Positions 36,073-47,645 of a DNA stretch of 64,000 nucleotides are shown here, piece by piece (the stretch's first letter is position 1; each line of letters opens with the position of its first letter). The position numbers and the translations under genes were made by a program. The notes under the pieces are model-generated. The model was not told where the DNA came from. It did not search any database and was given only the letters and a program-made list of their open reading frames with translations. Origin of the DNA: Anaeramoeba flamelloides (Eukaryota; Metamonada; Anaeramoebidae); assembly GCA_027625915.1 (NCBI GenBank), contig JANTQA010000033.1:62001-126000 (forward strand), read 5' to 3'.

Positions 36073-36290
36073 TAAACCCCCTTTCAAAATCATTGGCCCA
36101 ATAAAAAATCAAATTTTAAAGAAAAATATTTTTAATAATTGAAGTTATCTATTATAATATAGAAATTTCGATTTTAATATTCATCTCTATACTCAAGAGA
36201 TATTTATTTTTTGTCTCAAAATAAAAGAAAAAGAAATAAAAAAAAACAGTTAAAAAAAATTGGGTCATTTGTTTTGAAAGAAGCATTACA
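36073..36290. mobile_element. MITE family R, copy 3
   Basis: Starts TAAACCCCCTTTCAAAATCA then TTGGCCCA and shares the GATTTTAATATTCATCTCTA core. Right end is degenerate. Confidence 0.55.
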
Positions 36291-37339
36291 TATAAGATAG
36301 AAATTTTAAAAAATTAGTAAAACCCATTTATCGATTCTCCTTCCATTTGAAGAACTAAATCTAATTTATTTTTCTTATTTGAAACCAATTTTTCATTAAT
36401 TCATCTGTTACTTCTTTCCAATTTTTCATTTTCATTTTCATTTTCATTTTCCATTTTAACAAAATACTGTCGGAGAAAAAAGAAAAAAGAGAAAAAATGA
36501 TTTATTTGCAAACTTTTCATCGTGAGGGGAAAAACTTCAAAACGATACAAAAGCAATTCAAAATACAAATGTAACATGGGCCATTTATTATGATATTTAG
36601 TTTATATTAGTAAAAAACCCAAGAAATTCAGAAAAAATGCCTTTTGAAACTAATTTTAATTTTGGTAAATTTATATTCACACTTTTAATAAACGTGAAAT
36701 AAAGTATTTTTTAACCATTTTGGAACACCCATAATAACTTTGATATTAACTATTTTGGGCAGTTTATAATCTTCATGATGTAACTTTAAAATAATTTTTA
36801 CAAGTTTTAAAAAGATTTTTATGACTTTTTATCATTCATTTTAAATCATTTTCCCCTTTTTGTTTTTTTTATTTTTAGATTCTAATAAAATTTATTTGGT
36901 GAAAAATCATATAATATAATTTTTAGTACTTCACTTTTTTACTCAAATGAGATTTTTTACCATTAATGGGTTATTTATAATTAAACCTTTAATTTAGTTT
37001 TTAGTGAGTAATTAATTATTAAGTTTATTGTTCAAACTTTATGTAATAATACATTTAATAAATAATTTGATATTTTAAATTTTGAGTGTACTAAAAATAA
37101 TAAAAATAGTTTATCTTTCTTAAATTTGTCTCGAAATGTAGATTGGTTTATAAATAATTTGATTTGAATAAAAAAGTAAATACAACTGGTTAATCTACCA
37201 TGGAAAATTTCAGATATCACATTTTGATGTTAATATAGACTTTTTAATGGATGGCTTAGAGAATAAGAAAGCTTATTTTGATATTTTTTCATATATGAAA
37301 TGATACGAAAAATAAACTTATGAGATGTTTAAAAAAAAA

Positions 37340-37341
<2 letters not shown>

Positions 37342-37373
<32 letters not shown>
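37342..37373. repeat. (TA)n microsatellite
   Basis: About 16 perfect TA units. Confidence 0.9.
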
Positions 37374-37377
<4 letters not shown>

Positions 37378-38991
37378 ATAGTAAATTTTCTGTTTTTCCT
37401 CAATGAATTTCTAATGTTTAAATTGATTTAGGGGTCTGAAAATTTATATAATATCAATATTAATAATAATCCTTGCATATTAACTCATTTATAATTGTTT
37501 TTTTTCAATATGAGTTTATTATACCCATATTCAACTTTTTGAAAATCTGTCTGAATATCAAAATTTTATATTGAAAAATTTTTATGGTAGCTTAGGAAAG
37601 ATTAAAATTAACAAATATATTATTTTAGACATATTTTTTTCATTAGATGGAAATATATTGATGTTAAAACCAGTTTTATCTAAAAAGTAAAATAAATGAA
37701 TAAATCTTGCACCTTTTTTTTTTAAATCCTATTGAACAAATCTTGAGATTAAAAATCTGAAAAAATAGTTGCTTGTCGAGTTTTTAAAAATCCATTTTAA
37801 AAGATCAGAAAAATATTATTATTATTCAATCTTAGATTTCGGGCAATTATAAAAATAGTAAATCATCAAATGTTATAAAAATTGGAAATAAATTCAAATA
37901 ATAGATTAAAATTACTCAAAACATTAAGTAGTCGACTTCAAAAATTAGATTTGAAATATATTTGATAAATAGGTGTACTATAGGGTATTACACTAAATGT
38001 TGTATAGGAACGAGAAGGAAAACAAAAAAAAAAGCATTTATTTTAATTTAAATACCAAGGTTTTTTGTTACTTGAAAGTTTTTTTTTTTTTTTTTTTTTG
38101 ATTACTATACTTTTGTACAAATAACCATTTTCAATGAATAAAATAGTTGTATATATATATATATATATATATCTTCTGAATTGTATTTCTGAGACTTGTT
38201 AAGTGAGGTTTTCAAGAAGAACAAAAAATAAAAACTTAAAAAAACCAAAATTTAAAAGGAAAAAATCTTCTAAATATCATTTTTCTTAAAAAATAGTTAT
38301 TTTAATTCTTGAATACCAGATCCTTATCACTAAAATCAAAACAAATAATCGGTATATTTCGTGTAGATGACATACCCATTTGGTAGAGTGCCCTTATGTA
38401 TTTATTGATATCAACACAATAATTAAATTAAAAAAAGATTTAACTGTTAAAAATATATTAACTTGAGTATTTTTTGGTTTAAGATACATGGAAGATCAAT
38501 GAGATTAATCTACTCAAAGTAAAAAAAAAGATAATCTAATTGAGGGTCTTTGGTTATTAAGTAACTGATTATTTTCTGCAACTTTAAAAGGACCATAAAT
38601 TAAAAGAAAGAAATCATTTTTTATTTTTTTTTTCCGATGAGCACAAACTCTAGTCTCCCATCTTACCACATCCTGAACTTTTCCAAAACAAAAGTACATC
38701 TTTCTTTCTTCCAAAATTTCTAAATTAGATCCCTAAAAGCATTTCTTTGTTTTTTGAATTATTGTTTATCAATTAGCCAACACAACTAACATTTACAGAA
38801 AACTTTCAAAAGTATAAACCAAAAATTAACCAACCACAAGAAATTGGTACTTTGTTTTTCCTTTTTTGATATTTTTTGCTGTTCACCCATTATTAACCTC
38901 TTTGATTTTTTTCATTTTTGCAAATAAAAACCAAAAAAAAATAAAATGAAAAGAACCACAAATAATATTAAACGATGAAACAAATATTTTA

Positions 38992-39318
38992 ATGCGTACT
39001 TTAAATAAATCAAACAACACAAGCAATTTTTCCAAAAGAAACCACACTAATCAAAGTTCATTTCAATATTCGTCTATAAAAAGAAATGCAAATAGTCAGA
39101 TGGTTCGAAAACGGAAAAATCCACCAACAAAAACAACAACAACAACAACAACAACAAAACAAAACATTTTAAAAAAAAAAAGAAATAATACTCATACAAG
39201 TTATTCAATTTCCAACCAAATAAATAAGCTTGTAAAAATCCATACAAACAAGAAAAAAACCCAAAAAAAAAACCAAAAACAAAAAAAAACAAAACAAAAG
39301 AAAAATTTCAAATAGTCA
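38992..39318 (+). CDS. Possible small Asn/Thr/Lys-rich protein, hypothetical
   Basis: ATG-started frame of 107 codons with NNTSNFSKRNHTNQSSFQYS, a run of eight Thr and a Lys/Gln-rich tail. The first 70 residues have mixed composition, as in genuine low-complexity proteins, but the tail could be A-rich noise. No domain. It might be the first exon of a longer gene, though no donor was assigned. An alternative is chance translation of A-rich DNA. Confidence 0.3.
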
Positions 39319-40016
39319 AAAATTAATTGAACAAATTATTCTTAACGATTCTTAAATAAAAATTCAACAACACTTTTTGAATACAGTCATGAATGTTATT
39401 ATACTTTTTGGTTCTAAACTTTTCTTTAAAGTTGAGATCTCACAATCATGTGATTTACAATCATTTCTGAATTTAGAAAACACACAACAATCATCAAGAA
39501 ACTAATTTTGAACAATTCAGAAATAAAAAATTGTGTACTGTTCCTAATATTAGTTCTAATGTTACTGGATTTAAGAGCTGGATTTAGTAATTCAGGTAAA
39601 TTCTTGAGTTAATTAATTATTGCTGTTAAGGGATAAGTTTCGCCATAGATTTCTCGATAATCAAAGTGTGTTGTAATTGGGTGTAAATGGTATTCGTGTG
39701 CCATGGCTCAAATAGTTTCAGTGACTCTAAAAAATCTATTATAAATCTTAATGCACAATAAATTATTACATTTTTTACGAATGGATACTGTAGTCAAAAT
39801 AAAGCATGCAAAAAAATTTAAAGTGTGTTTCAAAATAAAAAGCGTGTTTTTTTGTTATAGAAGACCTACACATCAACCGATCAAAGAAACGGATAATAAA
39901 CCCTAAATAAATATGGGATTGGTTTCTTAAAGTTCTATTATTTAAAAAGAAATTCTAAAAATGAAGGATCAAATTGGGAAATTTATCTCAAAAAATAGAG
40001 TAAATTTTTCATAAAA

Positions 40017-40606
40017 TAAACTCTTTTTCAAAAATTGTGACTCACCTGAAATAATAAATTGAAAAAAAAAAAAATATCCTTTAGTATTCAAGAACAATTA
40101 ATAACTAAATATGATTTGTAATTCTCTTTTAAGTCATTCTAAATCTATAAAAGCCTGATATATTAAAAATTAAAAAAAATAAAACCAAAAACTAAAAAAA
40201 GTGAGACACAATTTTTGAAATGAGCATTACCTATTTTTTATTACTGAACTTTCACTGAAAAAAAAATTGAACAACAATATTTTTTATGAATAATTAAATC
40301 CATTTTCAAAGACATTACAAAGTCTCAATTTTCTGAGTGATTATTTGTCTTCGAAGATCTCTTTTTTTTTCCACATGATCTTTTTAAAAAAAAAAAAAAA
40401 AAGAAAAAAAAAAAAAAAAAAAAAGAAAAAGAAAAACAAAAGAAAAACAAAAATTTGAAAAAGCAAAACTAAAATTTGCAAAATTAGAAAAAATGATTCT
40501 GATCCAAAAATTTGAAAATATTTTTTGAAAAGAATACTGGAATAAACCTTCAAAACAACTCCCATTAACATTATAAAGTGAGTCAAAATTTATGAAAAAT
40601 AGTTTA
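40017..40606. mobile_element. Element family X, copy 1
   Basis: Left end TAAACTCTTTTTCAAAAATT then GTGACTCACC, right end complement of TAAACTATTTTTCATAAATT then TTGACTCACTTTATAA. About 590 bases with a central poly-A/G tract. Confidence 0.6.
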
Positions 40607-41552
40607 GTTAAGGGACTAGTCTCTATTAATTTTTTTTTTGACCAATAACTAAATAAGGAATCCTTATCTAGAAATAAGTTTAAAATTGAAAATAGACAGG
40701 GTTTTTTCAATTTTAGAACTTTGAGTTCTTGTTTTTTTAAAATTTTACAATTCTGTCAAAAAAAGTGACTTTTAAAAATTTTTTTTATAAAAAAATATCT
40801 TGAACTGATGAGAATTTTTTGATTAATTTTGAATTTAATTATTTTCTCAAAAATAATATTTATTCTCATTTTTAAAAACAAAAAAAAAATTTAAAACGAG
40901 TGAATATTTTTTCTTTCACTTCTGTTCATCCAACTTGACTCTATAAAGAACTCAATTTATTTTATCAATAATTACTTTTTAAAAAAATAGTTCTTATTCT
41001 TTTCTTTGATTTTTTTTGACTCTGACAAAAACTTTTGGGATGGTAATTTGGAAACACTTAAAAAAACTTCGAATCCAACAAAAACAAAAGAGTGTAAACT
41101 GAAAAAGTAGATTCATGAAAAAAAAAGAATGGTACAAGAAAAGAAAGAAAACCTTTTATTAAGAGTAAAGTATATATTGTATATTTTTTTTTGAATCAAA
41201 CTGTTTTTTCATGCAACTCCAAAAAAACCTTTTCAGGTTTATTTTTCAAACTATTTTTTGTAGGTCTTCCACAAACATAACAATCTTTTGCTTTCTTGTT
41301 CATATTTTTTTTTTATTTTTTGTATTTTTGCAAAAAGTTGAAAAAAAGCAACTTTCAAAAAAGTGAAAAAATGGAAATTTTTTTTATTTCTATAAAAACA
41401 ATAACTAAATTTAATGAATGTCATTTAGCAGGATTTCATTACTAACAAAAGAAGTTTTTCACTTTGATTTCGAATCTAAGTAATTGGCAAAAAAATTTTC
41501 TAAATATTTATTAAATTTACCTAAAAAACATTTAATATGGACTAGTCACTTA

Positions 41553-41750
41553 CAGTCAGTTTCACTTTTAAGGCACAAACTTACAACGAAATTTAAGGCA
41601 CATAAAAAATCTAAAATTAAGGCACAAAATTTGGAATTATTTTTTTTACAATTTATTTTACTAGAATTTGAATTTTGTGCCTTAATTTGAGATTTTTTTT
41701 TGTGCCTTAAATTTCGTTGAAAGTTTGTGCCTTAAAAGTGAAACTGACTG
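41553..41750. mobile_element. GGCACAAA-type MITE, copy A (Tc1/mariner-like)
   Basis: 198 bases between TA dinucleotides, terminal inverted repeat CAGTCAGTTTCACTTTTAAG. The GGCACAAA motif occurs three times in the left arm and as its complement three times in the right arm. Copies at 48456, 58490 and a worn one near 49680. Confidence 0.8.
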
Positions 41751-43320
41751 TAACATGAAAAATTCAAAAAAAAACAATTCAAAACAATTGAGAAAATAAT
41801 GAAAATTTTTCAAGAACTTGCATTCCTAATTTAAATTATACTGAAATATCTAGATGTTTACTTATCAAAATTGATTTGAAATTATGTATACTATTGGGTA
41901 GTTAATTAGAATGTTACCTTGGAACAAGAAAAAAAAAAAAAACAGTTTTTATTTTGAAACATGGATACAAGTTGTTGTGAATGTATTACTTTGATCACTG
42001 TAACTATTAAAATTTTTCATTTTTGGAAATTATATTTTTGTATTCCTTTTACAAATCTAAAAATAGAAACTCAAAATAATCGTATTCAAGTTTTTAATAA
42101 TTCATATTTAGTACATTTCAAAAGTAACTATTTTTCTAATTTTTTTTAATTTCAAAGATTAACCCTATAATCATCAACATAAAAAACCCAAAGACTAATT
42201 AGTTTTGTTTCCCTTTTAATAAAACAAATTGTACTACAATTTGCTATCCAATATTTAAGAAATAATTTGTCAAAAAAATCTATTCATTAATTATTTAATT
42301 TTTTAAAATAATTGAATTTTTTTAGCGATTAATTTACATTTTGCCACAAATTTATGAAATATATTTTGCAACTTTTTGGTCTGAATATTGATAATTCAGC
42401 CTTTAAATTTTTGATGGAATGCAGATTTTTTTCTAAAATTCTTGGTTTTTTACTAATACAAAGATCTTTTTTAATTGATGAAGATCAACAAATATCACGA
42501 CTTGACTAATCGATTTTTTAGAAACATTTGAAAAATGTAGCACTTATGTTGTTTATACTCAATAACAATATTGTTTGATCCTAGGCTTCTCCTTGGTAGA
42601 CGCTAATCCCTTAAATTCCAATTAAAAAAATAAAAATTTTTATTTCAATTCACTAAAATCGTATTTCATCATAATAAGCAGAAATAATAAAATCGGACTC
42701 CTAAACCAATAAAAGTATAAATTCTCCATTCAAATTGTCTCTAATTTATCGTGTTTTAAGATAAAAGGTAAATTTTTTAATTTGCATTTAAAAATATTTT
42801 CGAAAATGATAATTTTTTTCAAACCCGTAAGATCAAAAGGATTTTAAACTTTATTAATAAAATTGATAAAAAAAAAACTTCTCTTGACCCATTTCCAGCG
42901 TTATATTAAATAAATAATTAATCTCTTTTTTTAAAAAGGCTTGATTTAATTTATAAAATTAATTTCGTAATTAGTGGGAAAGGAAAATTGAGTTATCTAT
43001 TAAAAATTTTTATAAGCAAAAATTTTTATTGTCTATAAAAATTATTAATTTATATCAGAATTTTTCCTTATATTCTATTATATACTTTAAAGTTTAAATC
43101 TTTTTTTTTTATTATTATTAATTAAACCTTTTTTAATTGGTACATATCTTTATCATCTTATTTTTTCAACTTTACCTTTGATCGTTATAATAAAAAAAAT
43201 TTTTTTATAGATTATTAGATTTTTTTAAAAAAGGCAAAAACAAATTTTATTTGTATTTTTTTGAATCATCCAGTATAAAAAAGAACAAAATTGTGATAAT
43301 TTCATTCTCAAAATTTTTAA

Positions 43321-44789
43321 TATAAACTCTTTTTCAAACAAAAGGGTACACCCTTCAAATCATCAATACCATCGAATTTGATTGTAAATAAGATAATTAC
43401 TTATTGATAATTTTCATTTTAATTTTTCATTTTTCATTTTTTGATTTTTTTATTTATGGATTTTGAATAGTTGTAAAATGTAAAAACAGGATAAGAAGAA
43501 AACAAATTGCAAATAATCTACCGGTATAAAAATGGAAACATATTAAGGGATTAAAGTCACCATAGATTTCTCTATAATCAAAGTATGTTTTAATTGGGTG
43601 TAAATGGTATTAGTGCACAATGGCTCAAATAGCTCTAAAAAATCTATTATAAATCTTAATGCACAATAAATTATTACATTTTTTAATAATGATCACAATT
43701 AAAAAATTTCATTTTGGAAAATTTTTTTTTAGTCCTTTTCCAAATCTAAAAATAGAAACCCAAAATACAGTATTCCAGTATTTAATAATTTAGATTTAGA
43801 ACTTCCAAAAGTAACTATTTGTAGAATTTTAGAATTTCAAAGATTAACTCAATAATCATCAACATAAAAGTACAAAGACTGATTAGTTTTGTTTGCTTTT
43901 GATAAGTCTACTTATAGCATCAATATATTTCCATTATTTGAGAAATAATTTGACAAAAAACTTTGTTGGTTAATTATTTAATTTTTAAAACAAAACGAAT
44001 TTTTTAGTAACTAATCTACATTTCGCTATAAATTTAAGAAAAATATTTTATGACGCTGTAGTCTGAATATTGATAATTCAATCTTTAAATTTATGGCGAA
44101 ATCAAGATTTTTTTCTGAATTTGCTGGGTTTTTTACTAATACATGGATCATTTTTAATTGATGAGATCAACAAATATTACTACTTTGCAATTGATTTTTT
44201 AGAGACCTTTGAACCATGTAATACTAATGTGGTTAGGTCCAATAACAACATACTTTGATCCTAGACTTCTCCTTGGTAGACGCTAATCCCTTAAGTTTGA
44301 TTTCGAATGAAATAGATATAGGAATTAAGAAAGACCATTATTTGATTGATGTATGGAACAGAGAAAAAGGAGAAATGAAGAAAAAACATCCCAACAAAAT
44401 ACCCGGATGGATCGTGGCTTTATCTTTTAAAATGGGGCTTTAAAGAACAAAGGCTTGAATTTTTAAAGAGTTATTAATAACCTGTAAAGAACTTTTACAC
44501 AATTCAACATATTCAAAGGTTATTATTGATTTGATATTTTTTTTTCTTTACAATTTACAAAAAGAGATTTCTCATTTCAAATATAAGGGCACATCAATTT
44601 TTAAAATATTGAATTTTAATTTTTATTGTTATGTTTTAATGAGTTTTAAAGATTCAGTTGAGTGTTTTATATATATATATATATATTAAAGGGTTTCTTA
44701 AATTTTAGAATGATATTACAATTAATTTGATTCAATTATGAATAATTCTTGAAATTTTTTGTGCACTTTTATTTGAGAAAGAGTTTATA
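43321..44789. mobile_element. Element family Y, copy 2, interrupted by family Q
   Basis: TATAAACTCTTTTTCAAACA at the left and complement of TATAAACTCTTTCTCAAATA at the right. About 725 bases without the nested element. The transposase-like stretch at 44290-44443 (NEIDIGIKKDHYLIDVWNRE) is more decayed than in copy 1. Confidence 0.65.
43547..44290. mobile_element. TTAA-flanked element family Q, copy 1 (complete)
   Basis: 744 bases bounded by TTAA at 43543-43546 and 44291-44294; termini GGGATTA and TAATCCC are exact inverted repeats, continuing imperfectly. It interrupts family Y at a site that is uninterrupted in Y copy 1 (ACAGTTTAAGTTTGATTTCG at about 29280). TTAA duplication is characteristic of piggyBac transposons; no transposase is present. 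Confidence 0.75.
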
Positions 44790-45739
44790 CCATTTACAGT
44801 TTGGTCAGACTTTTAAACATTTTTGTTTATTTATTTAGTTATAATAATAATTTAAAAGTATAGATATTATTTTCTATTTTGTAACCTTCTTCCTAAAAAA
44901 AAATCATAATTGTATTGGAGATTCAAAAATATATTTATTATTCGATCATGACAATAAAAAGAAGAACACCCTTCTTTTATTGATTTTATTATTTTTTATT
45001 TATGATATTATTATTTTTTTAAATAATCCAGATATAACCTTCAAGGCACAAATTGGCTTCTTTTGGAAAAAATTAGTTTTCGCACAATTTTAAAAATATC
45101 ACTACTCATCAATTATAAAAATCCTAAAAAACTTGTTCTTTATCTCAGATCAATGAGAAAAATTATTAATAAAAAATAATTTTTTTTTTTTCGAAATGCC
45201 TTTTTTTAAAAATAAACTGGATTTTCTCAAAATGAACATGAACAAAAATGTTTTTATGAAAATAAGGATCACATTTACCACATGATCAATTGAATGCCAC
45301 TTTTTTTTTTTTTTGAGATTGTCAGAATTAAAACTTTTTTAAAGTTTTATGTTTTAATAAAGCGAGGAAATTTTAAAACAAAATACAGTTATTCCCACAC
45401 TCCAACCTGCAATTCACATTTAAAAGTTGAGCCCTCGCTTTATTAAAATAGAAAACTTTCAAAAAGTTTTAAAAAAGTTCATACTTTTTTAAAAATCGAC
45501 AATTTGAAAAAAGTTTTAATTCTGAAAATTTTTTCAACTTTTTAAAATGAAAAAACTTGAAAAAAGTTGTAAAAAAAGTCCTCACTTTTTTAAAACGACT
45601 GTATTTTCAACTCTGTTTTTTTTTTTTTTTTTTTTTCCTTCTCAGCACAAATAAGAATAAAAAAAACTCAAAAAACTAAAAATAACAATGCAAAAAAATT
45701 GGTGCTTATAAATTTTCTTCTGTGATAATTGTTTTTGAA
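44790..45739. other. 3' flank of the 45.7-kb gene, with an inverted repeat
   Basis: Arms near 45329-45366 and 45432-45470 (AATAAAGCGAGG versus CCTCGCTTTATT, continuing through AAAACTTT) flank about 65 bases. Possibly a MITE remnant. A T tract at 45616-45636 precedes the gene end. Confidence 0.45.
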
Positions 45740-46705
45740 TTAAATTAATTCGATGATATCGTTTTTAATCTTGTCTAGTTTTTTTTGTTGTTGTGTTAAT
45801 ACGTCATCCAACACAGCTGACATTTTTATAGGCTGTGTTGTAGTTTTGGTGAATTCTCTGAATTGGTAAACTAGGCGAACCCAATGTCTTCTTTCATCCG
45901 AAAGATTTACATAAATTGTACCAAACATGTTTGTAATCAGAAAGTCATCGCGGAGAAGCTTTGATGACAACAATAATTGTAATTCGTTTCCTTCTGACAA
46001 ATTACACCAAACGTTTGGTTTTTTGACATTTTTAATCTGCTGTTTTAAAGAATCGATTGTTTGGGAGCCACTAAAATATAGGATTTCTTCTATTTGTTTG
46101 ATTGGCTTTGTCTTTTTATCAAATCTGGTTCGGAACTGATGCGAGAGTTTGTGAATATCACCTTTGTTTACAATTGAAGTATTGTTTTCAGTATTTGTAT
46201 TTTTCTTATTATTCTTGTTGCTGTTATTGTTATTGTTATTGTTCTTGTTATTTTGGTTTTTATTTTTATTGTTTCTTTGAAGAAGAGCTTTTTTTTTGTT
46301 ATTCTCTATTTTTATTTGTTTTATGTTCTGTGAATACTTCTTTGTGTAAGTAAATAATTTATAACTCAAGCCAGATCTTTGAACAGAGATCGCACAACGA
46401 ATGCGATCGTACCTTTTAACAATAAACGGGAACCTTCCAAATAAAAACTCTGAGACCGTGCCAAAGTGCTGATTTATCGCGTCAAGTGCTTCCTTCCCAC
46501 ACTTGCTCACAATTAGCTCTTGGGTGGACTCCAACGACGCTGGTCGGAGTTTTGGATCGGTGGTTGTAAGTAGTTCGGTGAAAAGGAGGTGAACAACACG
46601 ATTTAGTGGGTAATTGCTTGTGTTGTATTCTTCATTGTAGAGCTCTAATTCAGTTTTTTGAATTTTTTTCTTTTTTCCTTTCTTGTTTGTTTGTTTTCGA
46701 GACAT
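45740..46705 (-). CDS. Unrecognised 321-residue protein with Asn-rich insert
   Basis: ATG at 46705, single exon, stop at 45740. N-terminus is a Lys-rich stretch (KQTNKKGKKKKIQK) that could serve as a nuclear signal. Residues about 30-115 look like a compact alpha-helical domain ending FGTVSEFLFGRFPFIVKRYD, a pattern reminiscent of small winged-helix or LOTUS-like folds (helix, loop, strand with F-x-V), but this is only a suggestion. Residues about 145-175 are an Asn/Lys run encoded by AAC/AAT/AAA. Residues about 195-321 form a second region (NVWCNLSEGNELQLLLSSKL, DERRHWVRLVYQFREF) ending in a charged helix. The coding sequence is clearly richer in G+C than its flanks, and low complexity is confined to the linker, so the gene is real. 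Function unknown. Confidence 0.8.
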   Translation of the reverse strand: MSRKQTNKKGKKKKIQKTELELYNEEYNTSNYPLNRVVHLLFTELLTTTDPKLRPASLESTQELIVSKCGKEALDAINQHFGTVSEFLFGRFPFIVKRYDRIRCAISVQRSGLSYKLFTYTKKYSQNIKQIKIENNKKKALLQRNNKNKNQNNKNNNNNNNSNKNNKKNTNTENNTSIVNKGDIHKLSHQFRTRFDKKTKPIKQIEEILYFSGSQTIDSLKQQIKNVKKPNVWCNLSEGNELQLLLSSKLLRDDFLITNMFGTIYVNLSDERRHWVRLVYQFREFTKTTTQPIKMSAVLDDVLTQQQKKLDKIKNDIIELI

Positions 46706-46891
46706 TGAATAATTTAGAAAAGAAAAACAAATTTAAAAAATGAAATTTCCCTTTTTGTTGAGTTTAAGATTTGTGTTATTTTCGAAAAAAAAAATGAGTC
46801 ACTCAGTTTTAAATCATCGAGACAAAGGTACTTGACTTTTAAAGTTTATTAAATTTAAGATTTCTTCCTTTTTATTTCGGGCTTTTTTGAA

Positions 46892-47194
46892 TTATACAAA
46901 TTTTAAGGTAGACAGATTATTTTTAACTTGCATAATTGTCTTCCAACAAGAATTAAAAGCCCCCAATTGATGAAAAGATTTGATAAAAATCAGAACCATT
47001 AGTAGATTGAAGTTTTTTACAAGATCTTGTTTGTATTTGAAAATTAAATGGGAAAAATTTTTCATTCCTTTTATTGAACTATTTATACCAACAATCATTT
47101 CAAAGAAAGAAAAAGTAATTATGATATCTATGTTTCTTTTTTTGGTCCTTTTCTGACAATATATTGATATATTTACTTGATTCAGACTACCCAT
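46892..47194 (-). CDS. Possible small hypothetical protein
   Basis: ATG-started frame of 100 codons (MGSLNQVNISIYCQKRTKKR ... HQLGAFNSCWKTIMQVKNN) with balanced composition for this genome. It lies about 190 bases upstream of the start of the 321-residue gene on the same strand. No domain recognised; chance translation is possible. Confidence 0.3.
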   Translation of the reverse strand: MGSLNQVNISIYCQKRTKKRNIDIIITFSFFEMIVGINSSIKGMKNFSHLIFKYKQDLVKNFNLLMVLIFIKSFHQLGAFNSCWKTIMQVKNNLSTLKFV

Positions 47195-47439
47195 TGCATC
47201 ATATAAAATCTGTTTTTGAAATAAAACCCTGTGTTTTTTTTTTCTTCTTGTTCTGATACATCATATAGTTTAGTACCCAATAATATATACCAGTAAAATA
47301 TTTTTTTTATTGTCAAATTCATGATATTTTGGGAAAGTTATCCATTATTACTTGAATTTGTTTAAATTTTTTTGAATTTATCTAGAATTTTTTTCAAATT
47401 TTTTATTTTTGTTTTTTATTAACAAAACCTTTCTCAAAC

Positions 47440-47645
47440 ATTAACAATATTTTTTGGAAAATAATTTATATTTGATCCTTCATTTTAAGAATATCTCTTT
47501 CAGTGGTAGAACTTAAAGAAACTACTACCATATTTATTTATTATACGTTGTTGGTTTCTTTGATCATTAATGTGTTGGCTTTTATCTAAAAATAAAAATG
47601 GGTTTTATTTTGAAACACGGGTTTTACCAATTCTAAACTGATTCT
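47440..47645. mobile_element. Family M fragment, inverted
   Basis: Reverse complement of the family M body (TTGGTTTCTTTGATCATTAA, CATATTTATTTATTATACG, GTTTTATTTTGAAACACGG). Confidence 0.55.

Larger units (their letters stand above)
35589..38991. other. Intergenic region upstream of ATG16
   Basis: First 200 bases would hold the ATG16 leader and promoter; no motif was identified. The remainder has a family R element, (TA)n at about 37342-37373 and 38148-38171, and a lone family R right end near 36570-36605 (ATGGGCCATTTATTATGATA). Otherwise featureless AT sequence. Confidence 0.4.
39788..42000. mobile_element. Family M element nested in family Q and itself interrupted
   Basis: CTGTAGTCAAAATAAAGCAT at the left and ACTTTGATCACTG at the right, between TA dinucleotides. 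Body matches the copy at 10133-10606, but is split near 40016 and resumes near 41757; the 1.74-kb insert contains family X and a GGCACAAA-type MITE. Confidence 0.65.
39630..42610. mobile_element. TTAA-flanked element family Q, copy 2, carrying nested insertions
   Basis: Left end TTAA|GGGATAAGTTTCGCC and right end GACGCTAATCCC|TTAA. Left and right parts match copy 1 (43547-44290) closely (GCACAATAAATTATTACATT, TTCTCCTTGGTAGACGCTAA). The 2.2-kb excess is family M element 39788-42000 with further insertions. Confidence 0.7.

Noticed and set aside
39480-39600. Hydrophobic stretch (CVLFLILVLMLLDLRAGFS) that could be a signal peptide
   Set aside because: No ATG in frame and no join to the neighbouring 38992 frame.
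44255-44443. 62-codon open frame ending FKMGL
   Set aside because: It crosses the junction of family Q and family Y; the Y part is decayed transposase, so it is not a gene.
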